Source: Ruminococcus sp. (GTDB lineage: Bacteria > Bacillota > Clostridia > Oscillospirales > Ruminococcaceae). Taken from it: 64,000 bases of DNA. Of this stretch, positions 15,732 to 25,162 are shown piece by piece. The notes below the pieces were generated by a model. It worked only from the letters and a program-made list of their open reading frames with translations. It made no database searches and was not told where the DNA came from. The DNA lies in contig SVNP01000007.1 in the NCBI GenBank assembly GCA_015066805.1, forward strand, positions 1 to 64,000. Direction: 5' to 3'. Position 1 is the first letter of the stretch, and each line of letters starts with the position of its first letter. Made by a program: the position numbers and the translations under genes.

Positions 15732-18700
15732 TTATTCGTTAATATCCAACTGCTGGGAGCCGCCGATATGCAGCAGCTTGCCCTCTGCGGCAGCCATATG
15801 CATGGTTGTGGCGGCCTGTGCTTTTACGCACAAATTGGCATCCGTCACAGTAATGTCGGCATCATATGCGGCACTGCCGATGGTCAGCACACGGGTACCC
15901 TCGCAGTCCAGCGTCACATCGCTGCGCTTGAGTACAATATTGGGTGCGCCGTCATCGGAGCCGAGCACCGTTGCCGATCTTGCCTTCAGCGCAGCATTCA
16001 GGGTAGAATCCTTCAGCTTGATATTGGCACCGCCCTTCAGGGAACCAACAGCCACCACCTGTTTGCCGGAACCTGTCACGTCCAGCTCTGCGGTGTTCAT
16101 TATCACATCCGGTCTGCCTTCCTTTGCGCCGATGGCAATGCCCGAAACGGAACGGATCTCAATACAAGCACTACAGCCGGAAAGCTCAATACTGCAATCG
16201 CCTTCCTCCGCACCGATACCGATGCTTTCTGCGCCGTCCATCATCATAAACAGCTTCGTACCGCAAATCTTGATCTCCTGCCCGTGGGCATAGCCGCCGC
16301 CGATGCCGATAGCACGGTCACCGCCGGTGGTGATTTGCAGACAGCCCGCCATATCAATGTTGATATTGCCAAAGCCCATTTCCACATCGCCGCCGATGGC
16401 ACTGCTTTGCACGTCGGCGCAGCCGATGGTCAGGTTGCCTCGTCCCGTCAGATGGAGAGAAGCGGTTTCCGGCACGCAGATGCCTGCGTGATCCAGGCGG
16501 TTATCGCCGTTGATTTCCAACGTAATATTGCTGTTGCGCCCCAGCACAATGGAGGGGGCGTTGGTCATGGAGCTGAGATGCACGTCCCGCATCACAATGC
16601 GGGAGGTCAGGTGATCCTTGCACTTAACGGTAATATTGCTGGAGATACCGAAGTTGCCTACGATCTCCGCATAGGGCTGGGAAATAAAGATATCGGTGTA
16701 TTTTTCCAGTGCCAGCTTGGCGATGTCAATGGGCTCACTGCCCGTTGCCATAAAGGTCTTGCGGATGCTGTGGCCGGAAACACTGGTGCTGATCTTCAGC
16801 ATATTGATCTTAATGGCAGGGTCGATCTCCGCAGCGGGCATAGGCTCCGGCTTTGCTGTATAGTTGCCTTGGATCAGATCCACGCCGAAACGGATGACCG
16901 CACGCATTTCCTCGGGGGTTTCCACGCCCTCTGCCAGTGCAAGGAAGCCGTTGGCATGGGCAAATTCAATGATGTTGGTCACAAAATGCTGCTTTTTCGG
17001 CTCCTCGTGGATATTGCTGATGAGGCTGTGGTCGATCTTCACATAGTTGGGGGAATAATGCAGCAGATTGGTAATGTTGGAGTAGCCTGTACCGTAATCA
17101 TCTACGGCGATCTCCATATTCTCACGCTGGCAGCGTCCCTGAATATGGTTCAGCTCATCGCCCACCGTTTCGGCTCGCTCGGTAAACTCCACCACCAGGC
17201 GGGGCAGCAAATCGGCATACTCCGCACGGAGGGTTTCAAAATCGGGGTCTGTCAGGAAATGCCCCGGAATACTGTTTAAAAAGATCTTATGGTCGGCAAA
17301 CAGGGCTTCGTGGTCACGCAGATAGCCCAGCACATTGCGGTAGGTGAGCCATTCCACCTCATACAGCTTGCCCAGATCCGCAGCATACTGCAGCAGCAGC
17401 AGCGGAGAGATCTGTCGTTCGCCGTTGGTACGCATCAAAGCCTCATAGGCATAGATATCACCTGTTTTGGCGTGCACAATGGGCTGGAAATGGTAAGTCA
17501 GGCGATTTTCGGAAAGAATATCCGCCACCACACGGGCAGTTTCGCTGTCTGCGGGGGCTTTTTTACCCTGCTGCAAAGCGGTCTGCTTGTAGGCATTCTT
17601 ACGGGCAATGGCTTCGGAGATCAGACTCTCCACGGCAGGTGCGGAGGAAAGAGGCACCGTCACCTTGCCCACGGCCAGCTCCAGACTGTAATTTTTGCCC
17701 GATACCTGATTATAGCTGCGGATACGGCTTGTCAGCACATCCACAATGGCATCGGCGGTATTCACACGCAGGTCGGACACCACAAACGATACCAGAAACT
17801 CATCGCCGCCCACGCGGGCAGAAAGCACGTTGCTGTCAATACAATCGCTGATGGCACCGGCAAGACTCAGCAATGCCTGATCGCCCTCATCGTGCCCGAA
17901 CACTGCATTGATCTGCCGCAGATTGGTCAGACCGAACACCAGCATCACCAGCCGGCGGTCATCTCCGTGTTCTTCTTCCAGACACTCATGCAGTGCCTTA
18001 ACCACACCGTTCATATTCAGCATACCGGTCAGGGCATCACGGATACGGGCAGAGCGCAGCTCTTCATTCATGGCCTTCAGGCGGCCGGTATTCAGGCTTG
18101 CACCGATCACATTGCCCGCAGAATGCATAAACTTGGGCAGCTTAAAGCATTCCTCATCCATATCGTTGCCGTAGTAGGCGTAGTAGCCGTAGATCTCATT
18201 CTGCCAGTAGATAGAGGTGATCAGCACCACAGGCTCTTTTGTAAGAATATCCTCCAGCGCAGGCAGCAGATCGGCACGGGTGACCAGAGCAAAGCGTTTC
18301 TCCTTGCCCTTCAGCGTCACCGTACTCATAAGCTCGGTACCATCTGCAAAATGATTATACGCCGTGGCAGGCGTTTCTGCCGAAAGGCAATCCCGCAGGC
18401 AGATATAGGACTGGGGCGGCATATGATTTGCCAGCACATCCAGATAATCAATGACGGTACAGGTTTCCCGCTCCATCAGCATCCCCAGAAAATGGTGTAC
18501 ATAGGATTCCAATATAATGCCTGCCTGCAGGCGGTTATGATAAAACTCCAGCGCACGGTTCTGATCCAACTGCTCCGTGGCACGGCAGCCGCAGGATTCG
18601 GAGATCCGCAGCACAGGGGGTACCTCATGCTCGGAATCCACATTGCAGCCCTCCATGGCCATTTCCGCCACATCGAAGAAGGTTGCGGTCAGGGTGTCCA

Positions 18701-19442
18701 GATCCTTGGCGCAGGTAGTCAGTCTGGGGGTATGGTACTGCTCCCGCACAATGCCGTCGCAGCCGGTCACGATCACATCCTCGGGCACATTCAGTCCATG
18801 CTGCCGCAAAACGGCGCAGCAAGCCATGGCCATGTCATCATTTGCACAGATGATGGCCTCGGGGATATCATATGCCAGCAGACGCTCGGTGGCGGCTATG
18901 GCAGGCCGCGACCAATATTCGCCATATTCCACACGGTTTTCATCGTATGCCACACCATGGGCACGCAGTACCTCCTGGTAGGCAAAGTGCATGCACTCGG
19001 AGCCGTAATGCCCGCGGATACCTGTGATGAGATCCACACGGCGGCAGCCATGCACGGAAAAAACATGGTTCAGCAACTGGGTAAAGCCCTGATTGGAATA
19101 GCAGAATACACTGGGGCAATCGGAAAAACGCCCCGCATATGCCAGCACGGGGGTATGGTGCTCCTCCGCAGCGGCACAGATCATATGAGAAATGGTATGG
19201 TTGGAGATGGTCTCCGGCATGAGCACAACGGCATCGGCAATGGCAAAGGGGATCAGATCAAACACGCTGTGGCAGCCTGCATCGGCTGCACCGATCTCTG
19301 TTTCTTCCAATGCGGAATTACACACAATAACGGCATAGTTTCGCTTGGCGGCTTCTTTTACAAAATGTCGCACACTTTTCCGCACTTCATCATTATGGAT
19401 CCGTGCGGTACACAGCACAAACAATTTCTTTCCGCCGATCAT
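15732..19442 (-). CDS. LacI-type sensor, degenerate GGDEF, EAL phosphodiesterase and beta-helix-like tail fusion
   Basis: 1236 residues with no signal peptide or membrane segment, so cytoplasmic. Residues 1-280 form a LacI/GalR-type ligand-binding domain without the DNA-binding head. Residues 290-460 are a helical/GAF-like linker. A GGDEF domain covers about 465-620: the RVGGDEF signature (543-549) is intact, but the usual metal-binding Asp of DxDxFK is Gly in FGLTNLRQIN, so cyclase activity is doubtful. An EAL domain covers about 640-880 with EALMR (667-671), FLN, VEFTE, DDYGTGYSN (781 on), VKID, AEGVET and QG all present, so cyclic-di-GMP hydrolysis is expected. Residues 900-1236 are short beta repeats (IGIGGG, IGIGAEEG, IAIGAKEG), like beta-helix carbohydrate-binding proteins. 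It has its own promoter and terminator. Confidence 0.88.
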   Translation of the reverse strand: MIGGKKLFVLCTARIHNDEVRKSVRHFVKEAAKRNYAVIVCNSALEETEIGAADAGCHSVFDLIPFAIADAVVLMPETISNHTISHMICAAAEEHHTPVLAYAGRFSDCPSVFCYSNQGFTQLLNHVFSVHGCRRVDLITGIRGHYGSECMHFAYQEVLRAHGVAYDENRVEYGEYWSRPAIAATERLLAYDIPEAIICANDDMAMACCAVLRQHGLNVPEDVIVTGCDGIVREQYHTPRLTTCAKDLDTLTATFFDVAEMAMEGCNVDSEHEVPPVLRISESCGCRATEQLDQNRALEFYHNRLQAGIILESYVHHFLGMLMERETCTVIDYLDVLANHMPPQSYICLRDCLSAETPATAYNHFADGTELMSTVTLKGKEKRFALVTRADLLPALEDILTKEPVVLITSIYWQNEIYGYYAYYGNDMDEECFKLPKFMHSAGNVIGASLNTGRLKAMNEELRSARIRDALTGMLNMNGVVKALHECLEEEHGDDRRLVMLVFGLTNLRQINAVFGHDEGDQALLSLAGAISDCIDSNVLSARVGGDEFLVSFVVSDLRVNTADAIVDVLTSRIRSYNQVSGKNYSLELAVGKVTVPLSSAPAVESLISEAIARKNAYKQTALQQGKKAPADSETARVVADILSENRLTYHFQPIVHAKTGDIYAYEALMRTNGERQISPLLLLQYAADLGKLYEVEWLTYRNVLGYLRDHEALFADHKIFLNSIPGHFLTDPDFETLRAEYADLLPRLVVEFTERAETVGDELNHIQGRCQRENMEIAVDDYGTGYSNITNLLHYSPNYVKIDHSLISNIHEEPKKQHFVTNIIEFAHANGFLALAEGVETPEEMRAVIRFGVDLIQGNYTAKPEPMPAAEIDPAIKINMLKISTSVSGHSIRKTFMATGSEPIDIAKLALEKYTDIFISQPYAEIVGNFGISSNITVKCKDHLTSRIVMRDVHLSSMTNAPSIVLGRNSNITLEINGDNRLDHAGICVPETASLHLTGRGNLTIGCADVQSSAIGGDVEMGFGNINIDMAGCLQITTGGDRAIGIGGGYAHGQEIKICGTKLFMMMDGAESIGIGAEEGDCSIELSGCSACIEIRSVSGIAIGAKEGRPDVIMNTAELDVTGSGKQVVAVGSLKGGANIKLKDSTLNAALKARSATVLGSDDGAPNIVLKRSDVTLDCEGTRVLTIGSAAYDADITVTDANLCVKAQAATTMHMAAAEGKLLHIGGSQQLDINE

Positions 19443-19494
19443 ATGCAGTCTGCACTCCCTTCATTCCCAGGATAACTTTTTGTATATTTCCTTC

Positions 19495-19523
19495 ATTCTA
19501 TCACATTTTCATGATATTGTCAA
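19495..19523 (-). promoter_or_regulatory. Promoter of the GGDEF/EAL gene
   Basis: On the minus strand there is a TTGACA (19518-19523), a 17-base spacer and a TAGAAT (19495-19500), 52 bases upstream of the start codon. Confidence 0.75.
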
Positions 19524-19618
19524 GGGAAAGGAAACTTTTTTCGTTCAAAATCGCCCATTGGGAAATTTTTTTCTTATTTACACAAAATGTTCATATTTTC
19601 ATGCGACAAAGAAATATA

Positions 19619-19652
19619 CAAAAAGCACCCCCGCAACCGGACACGGGAGTGC
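19619..19652 (-). terminator. Rho-independent terminator of cysS
   Basis: On the minus strand there is a stem GCACTCCCG paired with CGGGGGTGC (one G-U pair), then five Us, 36 bases after the cysS stop. Confidence 0.8.
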
Positions 19653-19687
19653 CTTGTATGTGATATGCGATGCAGAATGAGAATCGG

Positions 19688-21103
19688 TCAGTCCTTCTTC
19701 TCAAAGGAAACGCCCTGACGTGTTTCACGGATCTCCCAGCCCAAAGCCTGAATCTCCGCACGCAATGCGTCTGCCTTGGCAAAATCCTTTGCCTGACGTG
19801 CAGCCTTACGTTCTTCGGCAAGAGCCAGAACCTCTGCGGGAACCTCAGGCTCTGCGGTTTCGGCAGCCAGAGCCTTGGCATTTTCCAGCAGACCCAGAGA
19901 AAGCACGGTGTCCATCTCTGCGATGCAGGCGAGCTTTGTGGCGGCATTGGTCTTTGCCTTCAGCACGTCATACAACACGGTAATGGCCTGTGCGGTGTTC
20001 AGATCGTTATCCATGGCTTCACGGTACTGTGCCAGATATGCCTCCTTGACTGCTTCGTCCACGGCCTCGGCAGGGGCAGCCTGCAGCGCAGCAATCTTTG
20101 CCAGCAGCTTCTGATAAGCCTGTGCAGCGTTGTCCAGATTCTCATAGGAGAACACCAGAGATTTGCGGTAATGGGACTGCATACAGAAGAAACGGTATGC
20201 CATGGGAGAATACCCTTTGCTTTCCAGCAGAGAAACGGTCAGGAACTCGCCGCTGGATTTGCTCATTTTACCGCTGTTGGTGTTCAGGTGCAGCACATGG
20301 AACCAATGCTTGCACCAAGGATGACCCAGATATGCCTCACTCTGTGCGATCTCGTTGGTGTGGTGGGGGAATACGTTATCAATGCCGCCACAGTGCAGAT
20401 CCAGTGTTTCGCCGCAGTATTTCATACTGATGCCGGAGCACTCAATGTGCCAGCCGGGGTAACCCAGACCCCAGGGGCTTTCCCACTTCAGCTCCTGGTC
20501 ATCAAACTTGGATTTGGTGAACCACAGAACGAAATCCGCCTTATTGCGCTTGTTTTCGTCGGCATCCACGCCATCACGCACGCCGACCTCCAGATCCTCC
20601 TCCTTGAAATCAAGGAACACATAGTAGCGCTCCAGCTTGGAGGTATCAAAATAAATGTTGCCGCCGGCTTCATAGGCATAACCCTTTTCCAGCAGGCCTT
20701 CCACCAGCGTAATAAACTCGGCAATGCAGCCCGTTGCGGGAGCCACCACCTCGGGACGCTTGATGTGCAGCTTTTCGCAGTCACTGAAGAAGGCATCGGT
20801 ATAAAACTGTGCGATCTCCATGACGGTTTTCTTCTCACGCTTGGCACCCTTGAGCATCTTATCATCGCCGGTGTCACCGTCAGAGGTCAGATGTCCCACG
20901 TCGGTGATATTCATAACGCGCAGCACATCATAGCCAATGTAGCGCAGATATTTATCCAGCACATCCTCCATCATATAGGTACGCAGGTTGCCGATGTGTG
21001 CGTAGTGATATACCGTAGGGCCGCAGGTGTACATTTTCACCTTGCCCTCCTCCACAGTGGTAAAGGTTTCCTTTTGCTTGGTCAAAGAGTTATAAAGCAG
21101 CAT
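19688..21103 (-). CDS. cysS: Cysteine--tRNA ligase
   Basis: 471 residues, normal length. The class I signature is YHYAHIGNLR and the second signature is GKMSKSSGEF. The zinc-binding cysteine is in CGPTVY, and the HxxE-type ligands lie in WHIECSGIS and HHTNEIAQSE. It charges tRNA-Cys. The ribosome site AAAGGA is seven bases before the ATG. No T-box leader is seen between the promoter at 21147-21175 and the gene. It has its own promoter and terminator, so it is probably a single-gene unit. Confidence 0.97.
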   Translation of the reverse strand: MLLYNSLTKQKETFTTVEEGKVKMYTCGPTVYHYAHIGNLRTYMMEDVLDKYLRYIGYDVLRVMNITDVGHLTSDGDTGDDKMLKGAKREKKTVMEIAQFYTDAFFSDCEKLHIKRPEVVAPATGCIAEFITLVEGLLEKGYAYEAGGNIYFDTSKLERYYVFLDFKEEDLEVGVRDGVDADENKRNKADFVLWFTKSKFDDQELKWESPWGLGYPGWHIECSGISMKYCGETLDLHCGGIDNVFPHHTNEIAQSEAYLGHPWCKHWFHVLHLNTNSGKMSKSSGEFLTVSLLESKGYSPMAYRFFCMQSHYRKSLVFSYENLDNAAQAYQKLLAKIAALQAAPAEAVDEAVKEAYLAQYREAMDNDLNTAQAITVLYDVLKAKTNAATKLACIAEMDTVLSLGLLENAKALAAETAEPEVPAEVLALAEERKAARQAKDFAKADALRAEIQALGWEIRETRQGVSFEKKD

Positions 21104-21146
21104 AGCAATATCCTTTCTTGCAAAACGCTATCATTTCCACGGCTAT

Positions 21147-21175
21147 ATTATAGCACAAGCCGCCCATAAAGTCAA
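21147..21175 (-). promoter_or_regulatory. Promoter of cysS
   Basis: On the minus strand there is a TTGACT (21170-21175), a 17-base spacer and a TATAAT (21147-21152) with extended TGC. Confidence 0.8.
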
Positions 21176-21196
21176 TCATTCCGATAGGAGATGCCC

Positions 21197-21457
21197 CTAT
21201 TTCCTGCGGATGAAAAACCACACCGTACAAATCAGTAACGGCAGGGAGCCGCAGTCGATCAGAAAAGCAAGCCACCATAAATGCGAAACGGGATTATGGG
21301 GCATCAGCGCAAACCCAACGGCAAGGAACGCTCCGCCAAGCAGCGGAATGCGGCTGGAAGTATGCCCGTGCTTGTAATAGCGGTATACCCCCACCCAGTT
21401 GGCAGCAGTGATCCCCAAACCAAACAGTGCTGAAATTGCCGCAATGCACCACCGCAT
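21197..21457 (-). CDS. Small three-helix membrane protein, unknown function
   Basis: 86 residues with three hydrophobic segments (CIAAISALFGLGITAANWVG, then PLLGGAFLAVGFALM, then FLIDCGSLPLLICTVWFFI) and a basic end RRK. I do not recognise the family. It follows the 172-residue membrane protein gene by 18 bases and has GGGAG nine bases before the ATG, so it is probably expressed as the last gene of the M16-lgt-folD unit. Confidence 0.7.
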   Translation of the reverse strand: MRWCIAAISALFGLGITAANWVGVYRYYKHGHTSSRIPLLGGAFLAVGFALMPHNPVSHLWWLAFLIDCGSLPLLICTVWFFIRRK

Positions 21458-21475
21458 AACGATACACTCCCTTTA

Positions 21476-21994
21476 TTATTGCAATCGGGCGTAGGGGTCA
21501 GCGGCATCATAGCATTGAATGGCATACCGCTTGCCGTTACCCAGTGTAATACCGATCATCTCGGTGCCCGGCTCGGCGTATTTGTAATCCAGAAAAGAAA
21601 CACAGATATAGTCAAAGCCCTGGGCATCGGTGACAAAATAGGGGTGCTTATTCTTGTTTGCGTCTTTTGACTTGACGGTAAAGTATTGACATCCGTATTC
21701 GCTGCGGCGGATGCAGTCATAATCGGAACGGGGACCGAATATCCTGCCCAGTCCTCTGATCAGCAGCACAATAAGCATCAGGGCTGCTCCAAGCAAATAT
21801 CCGGCTGCAGAATAGCGGCGTCTGCCGCTGTGGACAGGATCCAGATCAAGCTGAACTTCAATTGCGGCAAGGGGCAACAGCAGCAATGTAGCGCCCAGAA
21901 AGAAATAAAAGGCAACCATAAAGGTACCGCGCTGCTCCTGAATAAATTTGCGGGTCTTTTCGTATTGTTCTTCGGTCAGAGAAACAGTTGCCAT
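21476..21994 (-). CDS. Two-helix membrane protein, unknown function
   Basis: 172 residues. An N-terminal charged helix (LTEEQYEKTRKFIQEQRGT) is followed by two membrane segments (FMVAFYFFLGATLLLLPLAAI and YLLGAALMLIVLLIRGLG). A soluble C-terminal half of mixed beta strands follows, with YVDSF-like content around DYICVSFLDYKYAEPG. Family not recognised; it may present a small cytoplasmic sensor-like domain. GGAGG is nine bases upstream of the ATG. It lies between the M24 peptidase gene and the 86-residue membrane protein. Confidence 0.72.
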   Translation of the reverse strand: MATVSLTEEQYEKTRKFIQEQRGTFMVAFYFFLGATLLLLPLAAIEVQLDLDPVHSGRRRYSAAGYLLGAALMLIVLLIRGLGRIFGPRSDYDCIRRSEYGCQYFTVKSKDANKNKHPYFVTDAQGFDYICVSFLDYKYAEPGTEMIGITLGNGKRYAIQCYDAADPYARLQ

Positions 21995-22040
21995 GATAAA
22001 CGTCCTCCCTATGATGTAATCCTTGGGATGGCTTTGGCCA

Positions 22041-23120
22041 TCACAAAATCTGCAAATGCTTTGGGAAAGCGGTCAGGTTTTGGGGCGTATCCCCCTGTAT
22101 GACCACCATATCCTCAATGCGGATGCCAAACGCTCCCGGCAGATACACTCCCGGCTCCACGGTCATGACAACGCCGTTTTCCAAAGGCTGCTCGCAGCGG
22201 GGAGAAGCAGAGGGGGATTCATGGATCTCCAGCCCCACGGAATGCCCCAGTGCATGGGTAAAATATGCCCCAAGCCCTGCATCTGCCAGCGTATTGGCGG
22301 CGGCTTCGTGCATCAAACGGCAGGGCAGACCTGCTTTTGCCTGTGCAATGGCTGCCTGCTGCGCCTGCAATACCGCATCATATGCCTGTACAAAGGCAGG
22401 GGATGCCTCACCAAAGGCAAAGGTACGGGTCATATCGGAATGATACCCCCGATATACCGCACCGAAATCAATGAGAATGCAATCGCCCCGACGGAGCTTT
22501 CGGTCTTCGGGCACACCATGGGGCATACTGGCACGCTCACCAAACAGCAATATGGTCTGGAAGGAAGGCTGCTCGCTGCCCCCCAGTGCCATGAGATAAT
22601 CCAGCCCGGCGGCTGCCTCACGCTCTGTGATACCCTCATGGAGGGTGGGCAGAAGCTGGGTCAGAGCCTGCTCCGCAATGCGCTGTGCCTTTTGGATGCA
22701 GGCGATTTCTTCCGCAGATTTCCGCATCCGCAGCATAGCAAGATGTTCCCCCAGCGGCAGCCAGTCGATCATGGGCATATCATCCTCCAGATGACAGCAT
22801 TGCCGATAGGTCAGTACATCATCCTCAAACAGCACACGCTCTGCGTGATGTTGTTCAAACAACTGCTTCAGGTACTCCTTTTCGCTCATCTGTGCAGGCC
22901 TTGCGGAAACCGTAAAGCCCTTGGGCACCAGCAGCTTTTCCGCCCGTTCGATGTATCGTCCGTCGGTGATGAACTGTGCGGCTCCATCGGCAAAGACCAG
23001 GCATTTGCCCTCAAACGCGGTTTCGCCCGCAGCATAAGTGAGATGCACCTCGCCGGTCAGCATAACGCAATGAGCATCGGCAGCACGAACCATAGCAGCA
23101 ATTTCAGCAATGCGATGCAT
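22041..23120 (-). CDS. M24 family Xaa-Pro aminopeptidase/dipeptidase
   Basis: 359 residues. An N-terminal creatinase-like domain (to about residue 125) is followed by the pita-bread metallopeptidase domain. Metal ligands are visible as the two Asp of IDFGAVYRGYHSDMTR, the His of HALGHSVGLEIHE, and the Glu of MTVEPGVYLP and GIRIEDMV. It removes or splits residues next to proline in peptides. AAGGAGGG lies just upstream of the ATG. It follows folD by 71 bases in the same direction. Confidence 0.93.
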   Translation of the reverse strand: MHRIAEIAAMVRAADAHCVMLTGEVHLTYAAGETAFEGKCLVFADGAAQFITDGRYIERAEKLLVPKGFTVSARPAQMSEKEYLKQLFEQHHAERVLFEDDVLTYRQCCHLEDDMPMIDWLPLGEHLAMLRMRKSAEEIACIQKAQRIAEQALTQLLPTLHEGITEREAAAGLDYLMALGGSEQPSFQTILLFGERASMPHGVPEDRKLRRGDCILIDFGAVYRGYHSDMTRTFAFGEASPAFVQAYDAVLQAQQAAIAQAKAGLPCRLMHEAAANTLADAGLGAYFTHALGHSVGLEIHESPSASPRCEQPLENGVVMTVEPGVYLPGAFGIRIEDMVVIQGDTPQNLTAFPKHLQIL

Positions 23121-23191
23121 GGTATCCCTCCTTATCCGTTCAAAAGAGAATACGCCGCGCAGCCGTTGCCACGCAGCGCATTTTGTAGGAT

Positions 23192-24040
23192 TTACTTTAG
23201 CTGCTCCTTGGCGGCAGTCAGAGTATTCCGCATAAGAATGGCACGGGTCATGGGGCCTACACCACCGGGTACAGGCGTAATGGCAGATGCCACCTTCTCC
23301 ACCTCATCATATGCCACATCGCCGCAAAGCTTGCCTTGGGCGTTGCGGTTCATGCCTACATCAATCACAACTGCACCGGGCTTTACCATATCGGCAGTGA
23401 CAAAATCCGCCTTGCCCACGGCTGCCACCAGAATATCTGCCTGTCTGGTCTGCTCTGCCAGATCGGCAGTACGGGAATGGCAGATGGTCACGGTACCGTT
23501 GCGGTGCAGCAGCAGCATACCCATGGGCTTGCCCACAATATTGCTTCTGCCGATGACCACACAATGCTTGCCGTTGATATCACAGCCGATGCTGTCCAGC
23601 ATCTCAATAACACCTGCGGGGGTGCAGGGCAGGAAGGAATAGTCGCCGATCATAATGCGGCCTACGTTTTCGGGGTGGAAGGCATCCACATCCTTGGCGG
23701 AAGAAATGGCGTGCAGAATGGTCTGCTCGCAGATATGCTTGGGCAGGGGGAGCTGCACCAGAATACCATTGACACCGGCATCCGCATTGAGCTTTGCGAT
23801 CAGTTCCAGCAGCTCTGCTTCGGTGGTTTCTGCCGGCAGGGCGTACTCGTAGGAAGCAAAGCCTACCTCCTCACAGTCCTTCTTCTTGTTGTTGACATAC
23901 ACACGGGAGGCAGGATTATCACCTACCAGCACCACAGCCAGTCCGGGGTTATGTCCCATCTCCTTCAGCTTTGCCACCTCTGCGGCGACTTCAGCTTTCA
24001 CCTTTGCGGCAATTTCTTTTCCGTTGATAATAGCAGCCAT
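23192..24040 (-). CDS. folD: Bifunctional methylenetetrahydrofolate dehydrogenase/cyclohydrolase
   Basis: 282 residues. Motifs are [14 protein letters not shown] with the catalytic Lys, [28 protein letters not shown], the NADP-binding [10 protein letters not shown], and the C-terminal [10 protein letters not shown]. It interconverts 5,10-methylene-, methenyl- and 10-formyl-tetrahydrofolate. It follows lgt by only five bases. The one-carbon link with the ThyX-type protein at 29880 is functional only, not by operon. Confidence 0.97.
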   Translation of the reverse strand: MAAIINGKEIAAKVKAEVAAEVAKLKEMGHNPGLAVVLVGDNPASRVYVNNKKKDCEEVGFASYEYALPAETTEAELLELIAKLNADAGVNGILVQLPLPKHICEQTILHAISSAKDVDAFHPENVGRIMIGDYSFLPCTPAGVIEMLDSIGCDINGKHCVVIGRSNIVGKPMGMLLLHRNGTVTICHSRTADLAEQTRQADILVAAVGKADFVTADMVKPGAVVIDVGMNRNAQGKLCGDVAYDEVEKVASAITPVPGGVGPMTRAILMRNTLTAAKEQLK

Positions 24041-24045
24041 GATTT

Positions 24046-25149
24046 TTACTCCTTGTCAGTCTGATTTTCGGTTTCCTCGGCATCCGTTCCGGAGTCCGTT
24101 GTTTCTTCCGTGGGTTCGGTCAGCTCTGCCGCATCGGCAGCAGCCAGCAGGGTATGGGTGATCTCCTCATCTGCCTTATGCTTTGCGGATTTCTTCTCCT
24201 CCCGCTGTTTGCGGTATTCTTCCTCACGGGCATCGGCCTCCGCCAGCAGCTTCTGAGATTCCACGGTATTCACATACAGCACATAGTCGCCATGCATTCT
24301 CTGCACACGGCTGTACATCACAAAGAACAGGATCAGACCGGCAGCGGCGGTGAGCACAGCCACCACCTGGGAAACCCGCAAGGTGCCTACATACAGGCTG
24401 TCGGTACGCAGACCCTCGATGAAGAATCTGCCCAGACCGTACCAGACCATGTACAGCAAAAAGATCTGTCCGTCAAATTTGCGCCATTTCTTGGAGATCA
24501 GGTGCAGCAGGGCAAAGCCCAGCAGGCACCAGAAGGATTCATACAAAAAGCAGGGGTGTACCGGCTGATCTGCCACTACACCGGGCAGCTCTGCGGCATG
24601 ATTGGTGATCCATGCCTGGATTTTGCCGCTGGACATACCAAAGATACCGTCAGTATTGCAGCCAAAGGCTTCGTGGTTGGTGAAGTTGCCCCATCTGCCA
24701 ATGCCCTGACCGATGAGAAAGCCCAGGGCAGCCAGATCCAGAATGGGCAGCAGCCGCACCTTACGCAGCTTGCAGATGATGACACCCACCAGTAGCGCAC
24801 CGATCAGGCCGCCGTAAATGGCAAGACCGCCGCTGCGGATATCCAGAATGGCCTTCCAGTCACCTGCGTAGTGATCCCAGCGGCAGGCAACATAGTAGGC
24901 TCTTGCGCCCACCACGCCGCCGATGATGCCGCCGATGACACCATCAATGGCACGATCGGGGTCAATGCCAAAGCTGCGCATTCTGGAGAAGCCGTACCAC
25001 ATGGCAAGCAGCAGGCCTACGGTGATCAGGATGCCGTACCACTTGACTTCCATGCCGAACAGGGTAAAGGCTACGCTGTCCACAGTAAAATCCAGACCGA
25101 GCTTCGGGAATACGATCTGATAAGTTTCCAAAGAACCAAGCTGAGTCAT
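24046..25149 (-). CDS. lgt: Prolipoprotein diacylglyceryl transferase with charged tail
   Basis: 367 residues, longer than the usual 260-300. Seven membrane segments carry the signature [13 protein letters not shown] and [10 protein letters not shown] with conserved arginines. It transfers diacylglycerol from phosphatidylglycerol to the lipobox cysteine of prelipoproteins, for example the one encoded at 33469. The last 85 residues form a hydrophilic Glu/Lys/Thr-rich extension, mostly helical then acidic ([20 protein letters not shown]), not part of the catalytic fold. It lies between the M16 peptidase gene and folD. Confidence 0.95.
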   Translation of the reverse strand: MTQLGSLETYQIVFPKLGLDFTVDSVAFTLFGMEVKWYGILITVGLLLAMWYGFSRMRSFGIDPDRAIDGVIGGIIGGVVGARAYYVACRWDHYAGDWKAILDIRSGGLAIYGGLIGALLVGVIICKLRKVRLLPILDLAALGFLIGQGIGRWGNFTNHEAFGCNTDGIFGMSSGKIQAWITNHAAELPGVVADQPVHPCFLYESFWCLLGFALLHLISKKWRKFDGQIFLLYMVWYGLGRFFIEGLRTDSLYVGTLRVSQVVAVLTAAAGLILFFVMYSRVQRMHGDYVLYVNTVESQKLLAEADAREEEYRKQREEKKSAKHKADEEITHTLLAAADAAELTEPTEETTDSGTDAEETENQTDKE

Positions 25150-25162
25150 ATGCGCCTTCCTT

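Noticed and set aside
21104-21196. Possible T-box leader before cysS
   Set aside because: The promoter -10 box is only 44 bases upstream of the start codon, leaving no room for a T-box.
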